From the IMG/VR virus record IMGVR_UViG_3300022925_000057, positions 1-39,504 of that record: a stretch of DNA of 39,504 bases; one strand, 5' to 3'. Below, piece after piece: positions 14,001-21,319 of the stretch (position 1 is the stretch's first letter; every line of letters begins with the position of its first letter). A program made the translations under genes and the position numbers. This DNA is from a virus. Below the pieces are notes generated by a model. It saw nothing but the letters and a program-made list of their open reading frames with translations. It searched no databases and was not told the DNA's origin.

Positions 14001-16367
14001 TGGTGTTTTTGAGTTTGAAAGTTGTTTTGGAATAACAACTCTATACTTGTAAATCTTCTCGTCTAAACTTCTGGTATCAGCAATTCTCTTGACGAAGGTT
14101 GCCTCCGAAGCACCAGTCCCTGAGAGATTACTAAAGATATCACTTCCAGTGTTGGTGTTAATATACCAATGATTATTTGTGGAGTCCCACTGCACTGGAC
14201 TGCCAACATCTCCCGATTCTTTATCAGAAACTCTAGTTGTAATTGTGAGATTAGTTCCACCATAAACGGTAATGGCATCATCATTGTTTGCATCAGATTC
14301 AGATGATGCTAACTTAAGTTCTGTGGAAGACTCGCGAATTGCATAGTAAACCTTATTTACTTTAATATTCTCTGGCATATCGCCATCGTCACTAAGGACG
14401 ATAACCTTTTCAGCAGTTTGAATATCATGTGTTCCAGATGAAATTGTAAATACGTTAGAAGATGGAGCATCTACAGAATATGTCTTAAATGAGGATGAAC
14501 CATCCTCCATTAGGATATCCGCAGAGTAAGTTGTTGAACCAATGGATAGGTAAAGTTTATCTTCTTTACGAGCACCAATTCGATATCCCTGTGTTAAGAC
14601 AACAGGCTTAACCTCTTCATCTTCAAATCCAAATAGATACAGGTGACTGGTGATACCAACGGTTGTTGTCTTACCTCGATCTATAGTCACCCAATCAACA
14701 TTCTCTTCTGAAGCAGTGATTGCTTTTGGTGGAATAACGTGTGTGAGGAATGCCTTATTATCCTTGGCAAATGCTTCTGCCTTAAATCCATCAGCAATAA
14801 GTGCTAATTGTCCAAAGTTAGAGTTAGAGTTGGTGATAGATGCGTCACCACCGGATTGTATGTCAAAGTGCTTATTGTAACCAATAGCAAATACTGATAC
14901 AATTTGCAGAATTGCATCATTTGAAATCTTAATGTGAGAACTCTCCCATCCAGATCTATAAATGGAGTCTGATTCTAAGTGATAGACTCTTCCACTAGAT
15001 GAAGAACCTGCCGATAAATCAGCACCAGTTACTTTTGATGTGCTGAGTGTACTTGAATATGTACGAGTTGATGGAATATATTGTACGAACGCTCTATCAT
15101 CCTTTTGTAGGGATACACCGGTGAACTGAGCCACAACCATTGAACGGAATCCAGTTGCCTTACTTCCGTCAGCGTGCATACCCTGCATACCCCATACAGA
15201 ACGCATGGAGATATTAAAGATATATGGTGATGCTCCAGTTACAGTATCAGTCTCTACGGTGACTAATTCGTCGCCAGAAATAGTTCCTGGTGTCTGTAGA
15301 GTGACAGGAAAAGATTCTAAGTTATAATAGAATACTTTAGTATTTGTTGCATCAACTTCTGCAACCTTTGTTGAAATATTATAGTTGGTTGGAGATACAC
15401 CACTGATACGAATTGGTGTGCCTGTAGTAAGGTTATGATCTAATGCAGTGGTAACAGTAACTCTATTGGTTGGTGTTCCACCTGAACCTGCTTCGATAGA
15501 AGTAATCTTAAGAGGATCTGATGCAAATGCACCAACAATCTCATATTCTGGGCGTTGTGGTTCAAACCCTTTTGGTTTAGCAGGAAACTTATCATCAATA
15601 TCTCTATCAGTTCCTGTACCATATGCGATGGATAACTTCGCATAATACATTTCAAGATCAGTCAGTTCTGTTGAACCAACTTTATTAACACCATCAGCAT
15701 ATTCAAATACTGTTAGTTTGTGGTGAGAGAAGTTAGGTACAGACTGAATAGTAAAGTCATCAGACTGTGTATAAACAAGTCCAAACTCATCACCATCAAA
15801 GACACAGAACTGCCAGAAGTAGCATGTACCTGTGATTCTAAAGATGGCAGAGTAATCTACATCATCATCAGTTGGGTTTGGAACATATTTTGGTTTAATC
15901 TTTGTCTTTCTTAAGTCAAGTCCAACGATAGATGTACCGCGAGGTACAATAACCCCACCGTAAATACTGTTGAACTTAATTAAGTCATTACCTTCTTGTG
16001 TTATATCAAAATTAGAATCAAGTGTTAGTGGTAAATGATCTGCTGCTGCCGCATTGCTGACGCTACCATCCGCCGCAGTTACTTTTGCACCACTATCATT
16101 GAAAATCTGATATCCTGGGCGGTTATCAATCTCATGAACACCAGGCATCAAGAGAATCGTGGTTTTCTCTATCGCATCATTGGCATTCCCCTTAACATAT
16201 GAGAATCTTGCTGCCTCAATCAGTGCTCTCTGAATGGTTTTAAAAGGACGAGCAAGAGAGTTTCCAGTGTTTAAAATACTGTCAGTTGAATCTAAATCCG
16301 CTGGACTTACATATAGAATTCTACCTTCAGTGTTCTTAATAAAGTTGTCTAACTTATTCAGAGGCAT
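11085..16367 (-). CDS. Long tail fibre/baseplate adhesin with C-terminal collar domain, 1760 aa
   Basis: The largest gene in the window. The N-terminus (ARPFKTIQRALIEAARFSY) resembles the start of pectate-lyase-like beta-helix folds. The middle is beta-rich with GSGYAAGEVLDIDG-type repeats. The last 165 residues are a phage tail collar domain (SPIGSIMLWPG, QCNGAALSRTTYANLF, FNLPNL). HxH motifs (SHTHT, SHSHS, GHQHS) recall the metal-binding fibre tips of T4 gp12 and gp37. It probably makes a receptor-binding fibre or a short tail fibre. Late motif CATAAATA lies 32 nt upstream. Confidence 0.85.
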   Translation of the reverse strand: MPLNKLDNFIKNTEGRILYVSPADLDSTDSILNTGNSLARPFKTIQRALIEAARFSYVKGNANDAIEKTTILLMPGVHEIDNRPGYQIFNDSGAKVTAADGSVSNAAAADHLPLTLDSNFDITQEGNDLIKFNSIYGGVIVPRGTSIVGLDLRKTKIKPKYVPNPTDDDVDYSAIFRITGTCYFWQFCVFDGDEFGLVYTQSDDFTIQSVPNFSHHKLTVFEYADGVNKVGSTELTDLEMYYAKLSIAYGTGTDRDIDDKFPAKPKGFEPQRPEYEIVGAFASDPLKITSIEAGSGGTPTNRVTVTTALDHNLTTGTPIRISGVSPTNYNISTKVAEVDATNTKVFYYNLESFPVTLQTPGTISGDELVTVETDTVTGASPYIFNISMRSVWGMQGMHADGSKATGFRSMVVAQFTGVSLQKDDRAFVQYIPSTRTYSSTLSTSKVTGADLSAGSSSSGRVYHLESDSIYRSGWESSHIKISNDAILQIVSVFAIGYNKHFDIQSGGDASITNSNSNFGQLALIADGFKAEAFAKDNKAFLTHVIPPKAITASEENVDWVTIDRGKTTTVGITSHLYLFGFEDEEVKPVVLTQGYRIGARKEDKLYLSIGSTTYSADILMEDGSSSFKTYSVDAPSSNVFTISSGTHDIQTAEKVIVLSDDGDMPENIKVNKVYYAIRESSTELKLASSESDANNDDAITVYGGTNLTITTRVSDKESGDVGSPVQWDSTNNHWYINTNTGSDIFSNLSGTGASEATFVKRIADTRSLDEKIYKYRVVIPKQLSNSKTPESAFIIQESSTTGFGTDADFTKTSIDSTDYDFSRNPRFISTCSFSSDVVTVITEQPHNLTLGDDVNIRNVTDSTLSSTGDFNKGYNGKFTVTEITDDLTFKYALSTRTPGTFTNDTTQRTTSLPRFDRIDLKANLNIYRNEVVSEYDDGEQNGIYHLYVLKADSAVPVEFTDLKYSQNVVDLYPQLDRDNINDNPNSAKSFALRSPLGDVTTNDLKKSVTREASDTLLTKFGVGLDISSVNNATPGITTITFDRRHGLDGIVDVSVTNAGSGFANGNHFNVKLLNNGTSTWDGATANINVSGGAVGVATIVSPGSGYAAGEVLDIDGFSGAEVTVSTGGITTSIGQVVQFTGAGTTSDTYYRINSVPAANQISIAKTAGDTLITADQYALVVSPSQAFTATSSGGISTFTSGEPHGLTVGNKFRVLDTENNNLGDFIVATKVGISTFTISSGISTTSGFILKHGLSSNSGDSNVGNENLEARAITIFDGDILTLSEAVTTTDTAFSVSHVGLGTATRFPLGSYIQIDNEIMRVASSTLSGLNSDELTVIRGALGSRQTAHVNGSLIKKIKVPSIEFRRPSIVRASGHTFEYLGFGPGNYSTGLPQLQDRAPTETEEFLTQAQERAGGTVVYTGMNNKGDFFVGNQKKSSATGEEITFDTPIPTVTGQDPATLSVVFDEVIIKNNLVVEGGASNQLLSQFDGPVTFNNNTRFNDQVRITDETDSSSTKTGALIVTGGVGVGKTITAANITAGDVTINGSTSTINSTSGDLKIDAPVGNKVAIGTHTEVDGDFEATGKITADELDVPNISPIGSIMLWPGGTDSWPTATWRQCNGAALSRTTYANLFTILGTTYGSGDGSTTFNLPNLQNRFPVGAGDDYSQGGTGGSKDAIVVSHTHTASTATAGSHSHSIGGNVGFGGNNVQFGSGYAANGGNTSTHAGHQHSVTVNSQGSSGTDANLPPYMGLYYIIRIR

Positions 16368-16399
16368 TGTATTACTGCTTCTATACTATTTGCTAGTTT

Positions 16400-16407
16400 T
16401 ATTTATG
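16400..16407 (-). promoter_or_regulatory. CATAAATA late-type promoter motif
   Basis: T4-like late motif 32 nt upstream of the 1760-residue fibre start and overlapping the start of the gap after the oxygenase gene. Confidence 0.5.
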
Positions 16408-16409
16408 TC

Positions 16410-17051
16410 TTACGAAATAACGTAGTTTCCAGAAACAGAAATTCTATATTCATCAGAAGTATAGAATGGATAAACACAATGATTGACGGTTGCAGGAAAA
16501 ATAAAAGCACAACCTTCCATTTTCCTATCAGTTGGAATTACTCTTTGCACAATATCACCTAGAGTATTTGTGCAAAAATATGCAAAATGTCCCGCACACT
16601 GATAATTAGATTTTCTTGAATGTGGTTGTACCATTTCATCCTCAGTATCATAAGGATTTTTTAACCATATCACAAAACTAAAAATACCATTATGAGAATG
16701 AACTGGATTAAATTCTGTTTTCTTTTGAAAGACTGCCCATGTTTGAACTAAGTTTAGGAGATATTTTTCACCTTCAAACTGCCTTCCAATTCTAGTTGCA
16801 TAATCAAATGTCTTTGTGTGACTCTCAACTATAGGTGTCAATAGTTTATCAATTGATTCTCTAATTTCCTCTGGCAAAACAATTTGCCTTTCAATGTTTC
16901 CTGCTAGTCTGATATTATTAGACTCGTAATTATCGAAATCCTGTTGAATCTTATCTACGGCATCATATAGAAATTTCAAATCATCCTTCTCAAAACGAAC
17001 TAAAATTCCACCATCAATTTCAGGTTGTAATATTTGTGCTTCAACTTTCAT
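16410..17051 (-). CDS. 2OG-Fe(II) oxygenase-like protein
   Basis: A 213-residue protein of the putative 2-oxoglutarate/iron-dependent oxygenase type often found in cyanophages. The core shows VHSHNG near residue 117-122, FPATVNHCVYPF with H191, and YRISVSGN with R203, fitting the first ligand region, distal histidine and 2-oxoglutarate-binding arginine. The exact iron triad is not certain. Possible targets are virion proteins or nucleic acids; the neighbours are fibre genes. It follows the 101-residue gene directly (TAAATG). Confidence 0.75.
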   Translation of the reverse strand: MKVEAQILQPEIDGGILVRFEKDDLKFLYDAVDKIQQDFDNYESNNIRLAGNIERQIVLPEEIRESIDKLLTPIVESHTKTFDYATRIGRQFEGEKYLLNLVQTWAVFQKKTEFNPVHSHNGIFSFVIWLKNPYDTEDEMVQPHSRKSNYQCAGHFAYFCTNTLGDIVQRVIPTDRKMEGCAFIFPATVNHCVYPFYTSDEYRISVSGNYVIS

Positions 17052-17357
17052 TTAACCCATCAAATCCTCTTCATTATAATCGTACTCTTCCTCCTCTGGC
17101 ATGTCTTCTGGATTCTCAATATCCATCATGAACAGACAAGGGTGTGCTTCTTCATCTATTAGATAAAAAGAAGACTTATACAAATCATTTGGTTCATAAG
17201 ACAAATTCTTGTTTGCAAACTCTATCAAATCTCTGTCATATAAGTGTCCAATGGGTAGCTCATCAAAAGTAAATGGTACTCCCTGAATAAAATACATCTT
17301 GACTATCCTACTGTCGTTTTCATACCAGCAGAATGCAGTCTCTATCTTATATGACAT
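17052..17357 (-). CDS. Acidic hypothetical protein, 101 aa
   Basis: A 101-residue protein with an acidic tail (EEEEYDYNEEDLMG). Function unknown. It is probably co-transcribed with the oxygenase because the two genes are adjacent without a gap. An AATAAATA motif lies 18 nt upstream of the ATG and overlaps the stop of the amidohydrolase. Confidence 0.7.
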   Translation of the reverse strand: MSYKIETAFCWYENDSRIVKMYFIQGVPFTFDELPIGHLYDRDLIEFANKNLSYEPNDLYKSSFYLIDEEAHPCLFMMDIENPEDMPEEEEYDYNEEDLMG

Positions 17358-17375
17358 AGGATGCGGGTTTTGTCT

Positions 17376-17383
17376 TATTTATT
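17376..17383 (-). promoter_or_regulatory. AATAAATA late-type promoter motif
   Basis: Lies 18 nt before the 101-residue gene, right after the amidohydrolase stop. Confidence 0.45.
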
Positions 17384-18409
17384 TTAAGTCCTGTCAATCA
17401 TTTGTATAGTCCTAACCAATACTTCTAAACCGTTGATACACATCTCATCAGTGGTTTTTTCTTTGGGAGAATGACTGATACCACCGATAGATGGAACAAA
17501 TATCATACCCATAGGACAGAAGTTAAAGTTTTGTGCGTCATGTGATGCTCTTGATGGCATACGAATTGCTTTCAAGTTCAAATCACGACTTGCGGCATCA
17601 GCAATGAACTGCTTGATTTTACCATTGCACAGTGCAGGTTCAGACTGGTGGATGAGCTCATATTGTAAATTAAACTTATCAGTAACGTCTTTAACAAACG
17701 CATCCATAACAGATGCATCCAAATCTCTTACCTGCAATGTAAAGTCTACCCTGCCAGGTACAACACTAAAAGCGTTGGGACTGACATTAAGCACCCCCAC
17801 AGTAGCCACCAAACCGTCATGTTCTAATGCCCTCTTGTTAATGTAAGTGATAATCTCTGCTGTCTTTACCAGTGCATCATCTCTCATATCCATGGGAGTT
17901 GTGCCTGCATGGTTCTCTTGACCATATACAGTAATAGCACAGCGTCTTTGTCCTACAATACCCTGAACGACACCAATATCAAGTTTTTGAGAATCTAATA
18001 TTGGTCCTTGTTCTACGTGCAATTCTAAGAATGCTTTGATATCAGGTTTGCTAGAAGTATAACCCTTAGAACCTTTCATTGTATTCTCTTCGTCACGGAA
18101 GATAACAACTTCTAGTGGGTGCTTCAACTTACCTTTCAGCATCCTTGCTGCCTCTACACCTGCAAGAACACCCAGAGCACCATCATACTTGCCAGCAGTT
18201 GCTACTGTATCTGTATGAGAACCTACTACAATAGGTGCGCCCTCACCATCAATCCTACCAATAATATTACCGTATTCATCCTGCCTTACTTGTAATCCGT
18301 CTTCCAACATCCACTGGATTACATATGCATTACCAGTCTCATCAGAAACACTATATGCTGGTCTGGGTAAAGTCTCTGCTAACTCTTCAATCCTATCAAT
18401 GAGGTTCAT
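17384..18409 (-). CDS. M20-family N-carbamoyl-amino acid hydrolase/allantoate amidohydrolase-like enzyme
   Basis: A 341-residue zinc amidohydrolase of the hydantoinase/carbamoylase branch. Visible metal-site motifs are GSHTDTV (H65), KYDGALG (D76), RDEEN (E107/E108), ELHVEQGP (H131) and ISHSPKE (H313). A dimer-domain region includes ENHAGTTP. Such enzymes cleave N-carbamoyl groups from amino acids or release ammonia from allantoate. Bacterial relatives usually run about 400 residues, so this one is compact. It is coupled by ATGA to the HNH gene. A nitrogen-scavenging role in the host is inferred, not shown. Confidence 0.85.
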   Translation of the reverse strand: MNLIDRIEELAETLPRPAYSVSDETGNAYVIQWMLEDGLQVRQDEYGNIIGRIDGEGAPIVVGSHTDTVATAGKYDGALGVLAGVEAARMLKGKLKHPLEVVIFRDEENTMKGSKGYTSSKPDIKAFLELHVEQGPILDSQKLDIGVVQGIVGQRRCAITVYGQENHAGTTPMDMRDDALVKTAEIITYINKRALEHDGLVATVGVLNVSPNAFSVVPGRVDFTLQVRDLDASVMDAFVKDVTDKFNLQYELIHQSEPALCNGKIKQFIADAASRDLNLKAIRMPSRASHDAQNFNFCPMGMIFVPSIGGISHSPKEKTTDEMCINGLEVLVRTIQMIDRT

Positions 18410-18747
18410 CTCAGCACCAATAAATCCTTATGTATTTTAGTGTGGCAGTTAGGGCATATTACCACACATTTATCTATTTCCTCTTGCAATCGTTTTAAAG
18501 AGTTACCATATAAGTGCCCTACTCTTGCCTCTGGAGACCCATCAGTGTGGTGAAACTCCATTATTTCTTGTGGGTGTATTTCTCCACAGCAAGTGCAAGG
18601 TTCTGAGCGTTTATTGGCAATATACTGCCTGTTCCTCTCTGCTCTTGCCTGTTTTAATTCCTTCTGCCTCTGCTTATATTCGGGGGATTGTTTCTTATAC
18701 CACTCGTTCTGATATTTCTGTTGGTATTCGTTACTATTTCGGGGCAT
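18406..18747 (-). CDS. HNH endonuclease
   Basis: A 113-residue protein with a basic, coiled N-terminal half and an HNH domain: CTCC, then EFHH, then CPNCHTKIH. The two CxxC pairs hold a zinc and the histidines form the catalytic site, so it should nick or cut DNA. The start at 18747 is supported by a TATAAATA late promoter 14 nt upstream. The longer frame to 18828 would run back across the tRNA-Leu. It may be a free-standing homing endonuclease, and its stop overlaps the start of the amidohydrolase. Confidence 0.85.
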   Translation of the reverse strand: MPRNSNEYQQKYQNEWYKKQSPEYKQRQKELKQARAERNRQYIANKRSEPCTCCGEIHPQEIMEFHHTDGSPEARVGHLYGNSLKRLQEEIDKCVVICPNCHTKIHKDLLVLR

Positions 18748-18761
18748 ATACTTAAAAGAAT

Positions 18762-18769
18762 TATTTATA
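18762..18769 (-). promoter_or_regulatory. TATAAATA late promoter
   Basis: Exact match to the T4 late promoter core, 14 nt before the HNH start and 17 nt after the tRNA-Leu 3' end. Confidence 0.65.
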
Positions 18770-18786
18770 AATTTTAAGTATTTAAG

Positions 18787-18871
18787 TGCGAGTAGGGAGA
18801 CTTGAACTCCCACGGGCACAATGCCCAACAGATTTTAAGTCTGGTGTGTCTACCGATTCCACCATACTCGC
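18787..18871 (-). tRNA. tRNA-Leu (anticodon TAA)
   Basis: An 85-nt tRNA with 7-bp acceptor (GCGAGTA/TACTCGC), anticodon loop CTTAAAA reading TAA, the long variable arm of class II tRNAs, and a TTCAAGT T-loop. Discriminator A; CCA is not encoded. Reads UUA/UUG, codons frequent in an AT-rich phage. Confidence 0.92.
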
Positions 18872-18875
18872 AAGG

Positions 18876-18948
18876 TGCTCCATGCGTGGATCGAACACGC
18901 CTCAGGCGAATTATGAGTTCGCTGCATTCACCAGATTGCTAATGGAGC
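18876..18948 (-). tRNA. tRNA-Met (anticodon CAT)
   Basis: A 73-nt cloverleaf. Acceptor GCTCCAT/ATGGAGC, anticodon stem GCGAA/TTCGC around CTCATAA, T-arm GCGTG/CACGC with loop TTCGATC, discriminator A, CC then T afterwards. The G1-C72 pair argues against initiator tRNA. It could be a lysidine-modified tRNA-Ile reading AUA, but tRNA-Ile(TAT) is adjacent. Confidence 0.85.
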
Positions 18949-18954
18949 ATTCGT

Positions 18955-18973
18955 TATTCGCAAATAGCGAATA
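18955..18973 (-). repeat. Perfect 7-bp hairpin after tRNA-Ile
   Basis: TATTCGC, a 5-nt loop and GCGAATA form a perfect stem between tRNA-Ile and tRNA-Met, overlapping the last two bases of tRNA-Ile. It may guide 3' trimming of the polycistronic tRNA precursor. Confidence 0.6.
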
Positions 18974-19043
18974 GGAGTACTGGGAGTTGAACCCAGACTA
19001 CCCCGTTATAAGCAGGGCGCTCTAACCATTAAGCTATACTCCC
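18972..19043 (-). tRNA. tRNA-Ile (anticodon TAT)
   Basis: A 72-nt cloverleaf with anticodon loop CTTATAA (TAT), D-loop AATGGTTA and T-arm CTGGG/CCCAG. The first acceptor pair is G-U, a little unusual; discriminator A. It reads AUA, a rare codon in many hosts but favoured by AT-rich phages. Confidence 0.9.
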
Positions 19044-19052
19044 GCAGATGAA

Positions 19053-19226
19053 CTACGATGCTTCGTTGTTGTTTTCCGTGTATATTCGGTAGAGTTCATC
19101 ATCTGCAGGCATCATAACGGCAGCAGTTCCATCTTCTTTGACGATGCCTATGGTTTCTCCTCCCTCTACTCTTTTGTAGAGTTCATCGAAGTTTTTTTCC
19201 CATTCTTCAATTGTAAATACTTCCAT
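19053..19226 (-). CDS. Phd/YefM-like antitoxin-type protein, 57 aa
   Basis: A 57-codon frame beginning MEVFTIEEWEKNFDELYKRV, followed by EGGETIGIVKEDGTAAVMMP. This matches the Phd/YefM outline: strand, helix with EL..RVEGGE, then strand T.G.VKEDG.AAVM.P. In TA systems such proteins bind DNA and neutralise a toxin; no Doc, YoeB or RelE-like toxin is adjacent. It lies between a 67-residue gene (TGATG overlap) and tRNA-Ile, in one transcript from a sigma70-type promoter. Resemblance is by eye. Confidence 0.6.
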   Translation of the reverse strand: MEVFTIEEWEKNFDELYKRVEGGETIGIVKEDGTAAVMMPADDELYRIYTENNNEAS

Positions 19227-19429
19227 CAATATTTTTCTCCTACGATTGCCAAATCTGCGTACTCAATCTGCTCATCAGTTAGATTGGCAGTGCAAACTTC
19301 CAACACATTCATGAACTGTTCTGTGGTATCACACTCAACAATTTTTTCATTTCCCTCATCGCTCAGAAGCAGGAAGGAGCGAGTGCAAACATCAATAACG
19401 ATGCCTTGGACGCATTCGGTGTTGCTCAT
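19226..19429 (-). CDS. Hypothetical protein, 67 aa
   Basis: A 67-residue acidic protein (MSNTECVQGIVIDVCTRSF at the start), probably a small beta-then-helix fold with three cysteines. It is the first gene after a perfect sigma70-type promoter, whose -10 is 23 nt before the ATG, and it is coupled to the Phd-like gene. Function unknown. Confidence 0.75.
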   Translation of the reverse strand: MSNTECVQGIVIDVCTRSFLLLSDEGNEKIVECDTTEQFMNVLEVCTANLTDEQIEYADLAIVGEKY

Positions 19430-19452
19430 GGTGTTCTGTTGATTACCCCCAT

Positions 19453-19481
19453 ATTATACGGTATCTAGGTGGAGGTGTCAA
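19453..19481 (-). promoter_or_regulatory. Perfect sigma70-type early promoter of the Phd-tRNA unit
   Basis: TTGACA (19476-19481), 17-nt spacer, TATAAT (19453-19458). It should transcribe the 67-residue gene, the Phd-like gene and probably the three tRNAs. Confidence 0.9.
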
Positions 19482-19485
19482 GCGT

Positions 19486-19797
19486 TTAACCGAAGACCGC
19501 TTCCCAAACTGGTTGAACCACATCGGCAATCACAGTCTTTGCTGGGGAGGTATATCCCTCGGGAGGTTCCCAACCAGAATTAATTTGCCTTTGCACATTA
19601 TTCATTCTTTGTTCATCCACCCAGTCAATGAGTTCATCCACATTTGTAAACTCAGAGATACCAAAAGTAGAGTCCTCAGTTACACCAACTTTGATGTACT
19701 TCTGTTCATCTGTTTTGAATTTGAAGAACTCATTTCCATTAATTTCAGATGGATTTTCTTCATCATATCCTGTTATGAAAGTAACTAATCTTGTCAT
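19486..19797 (-). CDS. Hypothetical protein, 103 aa, next to fibre genes
   Basis: A 103-residue protein with an acidic centre and a Trp-containing C-terminus (PVWEAVFG). It is coupled by ATGA to the 145-residue collar protein upstream, so it could be a fibre chaperone or minor fibre component, but no family is recognised. Confidence 0.7.
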   Translation of the reverse strand: MTRLVTFITGYDEENPSEINGNEFFKFKTDEQKYIKVGVTEDSTFGISEFTNVDELIDWVDEQRMNNVQRQINSGWEPPEGYTSPAKTVIADVVQPVWEAVFG

Positions 19798-20231
19798 GTT
19801 GCTATAATAGGTAAGAGTCCAACATTAATAGGTCTTGCTTCTCCTGAACCACCTGAGTTTTCACCGCTACTAAATCCAGGAAAAAACTGAACAAAGTGTG
19901 AACCAGCACCACCGCCAGGTTGGTTACTAATACCAGGTCCTCCTGGTTGTGCTGATGGGTTGATATTGTGAGAGTGATCGACAATAGCACTAAGTGCCGT
20001 CGAACCAACACCAACCGAACCTCCAGCACCACGGATAAATTTATTATCAGTAATCAAATCTGGTAATTTTGGATTTCCATTTGCAGTTCCAAAAGGATTG
20101 CCAGCATTAGTTAAATGTGTATGTAATCCTGGATGTGCGGATTCAGTGACTTCTGCACCATCACAGAGTAAATATCCGTCAGGTGGAGTTAGTGTCATCG
20201 ACCACACAATAGAACCAGTCGGTACAGCCAT
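19794..20231 (-). CDS. Phage tail collar domain protein, 145 aa
   Basis: One collar module: MAVPTGSIVWSMTLTPPDGYLLCDGAEV at the N-terminus, then LPDLITDNKFIRGAGGS and a Gly/Ser-rich end RPINVGLLPI. It is closely similar to the second module of the upstream gene, suggesting duplication. It probably forms part of a fibre or distal adhesin. Coupled to its neighbours by TAATG and ATGA. Confidence 0.8.
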   Translation of the reverse strand: MAVPTGSIVWSMTLTPPDGYLLCDGAEVTESAHPGLHTHLTNAGNPFGTANGNPKLPDLITDNKFIRGAGGSVGVGSTALSAIVDHSHNINPSAQPGGPGISNQPGGGAGSHFVQFFPGFSSGENSGGSGEARPINVGLLPIIAT

Positions 20232-21316
20232 TAGTATTTCAGAATCGGTAAGAGAGCAATGTAATTCGGTCTAGTTTCGTCTGCAGTATCAGCTCCCTGA
20301 ACAGGACCTGATATGATTTGAGTAAATCTTGCGGCAGTTTTAGAACCACTGTCACCAATGTTAGATTGTCGGTTTACGGTAAATTCGTGAGTATGATTTC
20401 CAAGATTATGTGATTGTGTTGTGCCATGATTCAGTGAACCTCCTGCACCACGAATGAATCTATTATCAGTTACAAGGTTTGGTAATCTTGGATCTGAACC
20501 ATCCGTTCCAAACGGATTTCCAGCATCAATTAAAATCTGTCTTAAAGCATTATGAGTTGTTGTTACGGCAGAACCATCACAAAGTAAATATCCAGTTGGT
20601 ACAGTATCAGAAGTATACCACACAAATGAAGCGATGGGAATAGTTGAGATTGTTTCTGTTCCCACGACAGGAGTAAATGCAATATTATTAGGTCTAGTCT
20701 CTGAACCAGCAGAACTTAGTGCTGTTCCAGCACCAATCTCACCATTAACATTCGTTGATGGTTCTCTAAGATTTCCTACTTGTTCCTCGCCGAAACTAAC
20801 AAATGTTGCTGGAGGTCCAGGAATCAGAATACTACCATCACCATCATCAATTTTATTATATTTGTGAGTGTGAGTTGGTTCGGCATCATCTTGATACACA
20901 CCAACACCAGTTGTTGTTGAGTTACCACTCCTAGCACGAATGAATCTATTACTACCTTCAATGTCTGGTAACAGTGGTGCCTCTAAAGTACCACCGAATA
21001 AAGGATCTCCATCAGCATTCAAGTTACCAGCATCCGTTAATAAATCAAACAATGCTCCAGAACTAACTGAGGCACCATCGGCAGCAACAGTTCCTGTTGG
21101 TGCATTTGTATCTGCAGTCCAAAGAACAATGCCAGGTTCTACCTCAACAGCTGAATAGAAGTCTTTCCATTCGGAATCACCTCCACACACAGCAGTCTTT
21201 ACTTGTGCTTCGGTAACTTCAACCCACTCACCGTCCTGCTTAATATAGTAAGATTGAACTTCCTCCCATGTGGAATCACCACCATTAACAGATGTCTTAA
21301 TGTAAAATGGACTCAT
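20231..21316 (-). CDS. Tail fibre protein with two tandem collar modules, 361 aa
   Basis: The N-terminal 60 residues hold two short repeats (SVNGGDSTWEEV and AVCGGDSEWKDF). Two collar-type modules follow (about 60-225 and 225-361), each with a DGSAV or DGASV, LLTDAGN/ILIDAGN, LPDIEGSNRFIRA/LPNLVTDNRFIRG and SETRPNNIAF/DETRPNYIAL pattern. Probably a distal fibre or collar-domain adhesin. It lies in the tail gene operon just downstream of the 260-residue protein. Confidence 0.8.
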   Translation of the reverse strand: MSPFYIKTSVNGGDSTWEEVQSYYIKQDGEWVEVTEAQVKTAVCGGDSEWKDFYSAVEVEPGIVLWTADTNAPTGTVAADGASVSSGALFDLLTDAGNLNADGDPLFGGTLEAPLLPDIEGSNRFIRARSGNSTTTGVGVYQDDAEPTHTHKYNKIDDGDGSILIPGPPATFVSFGEEQVGNLREPSTNVNGEIGAGTALSSAGSETRPNNIAFTPVVGTETISTIPIASFVWYTSDTVPTGYLLCDGSAVTTTHNALRQILIDAGNPFGTDGSDPRLPNLVTDNRFIRGAGGSLNHGTTQSHNLGNHTHEFTVNRQSNIGDSGSKTAARFTQIISGPVQGADTADETRPNYIALLPILKY

Positions 21317-21319
21317 GAC

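Noticed and set aside
18406-18828. Longer HNH start at 18828
   Set aside because: It would run through the tRNA-Leu; the ATG at 18747 follows a late promoter.
18406-19043. tRNA cluster next to the HNH gene as an integration site
   Set aside because: No integrase, no duplicated tRNA end and no attachment core seen; T4-like phages are lytic.
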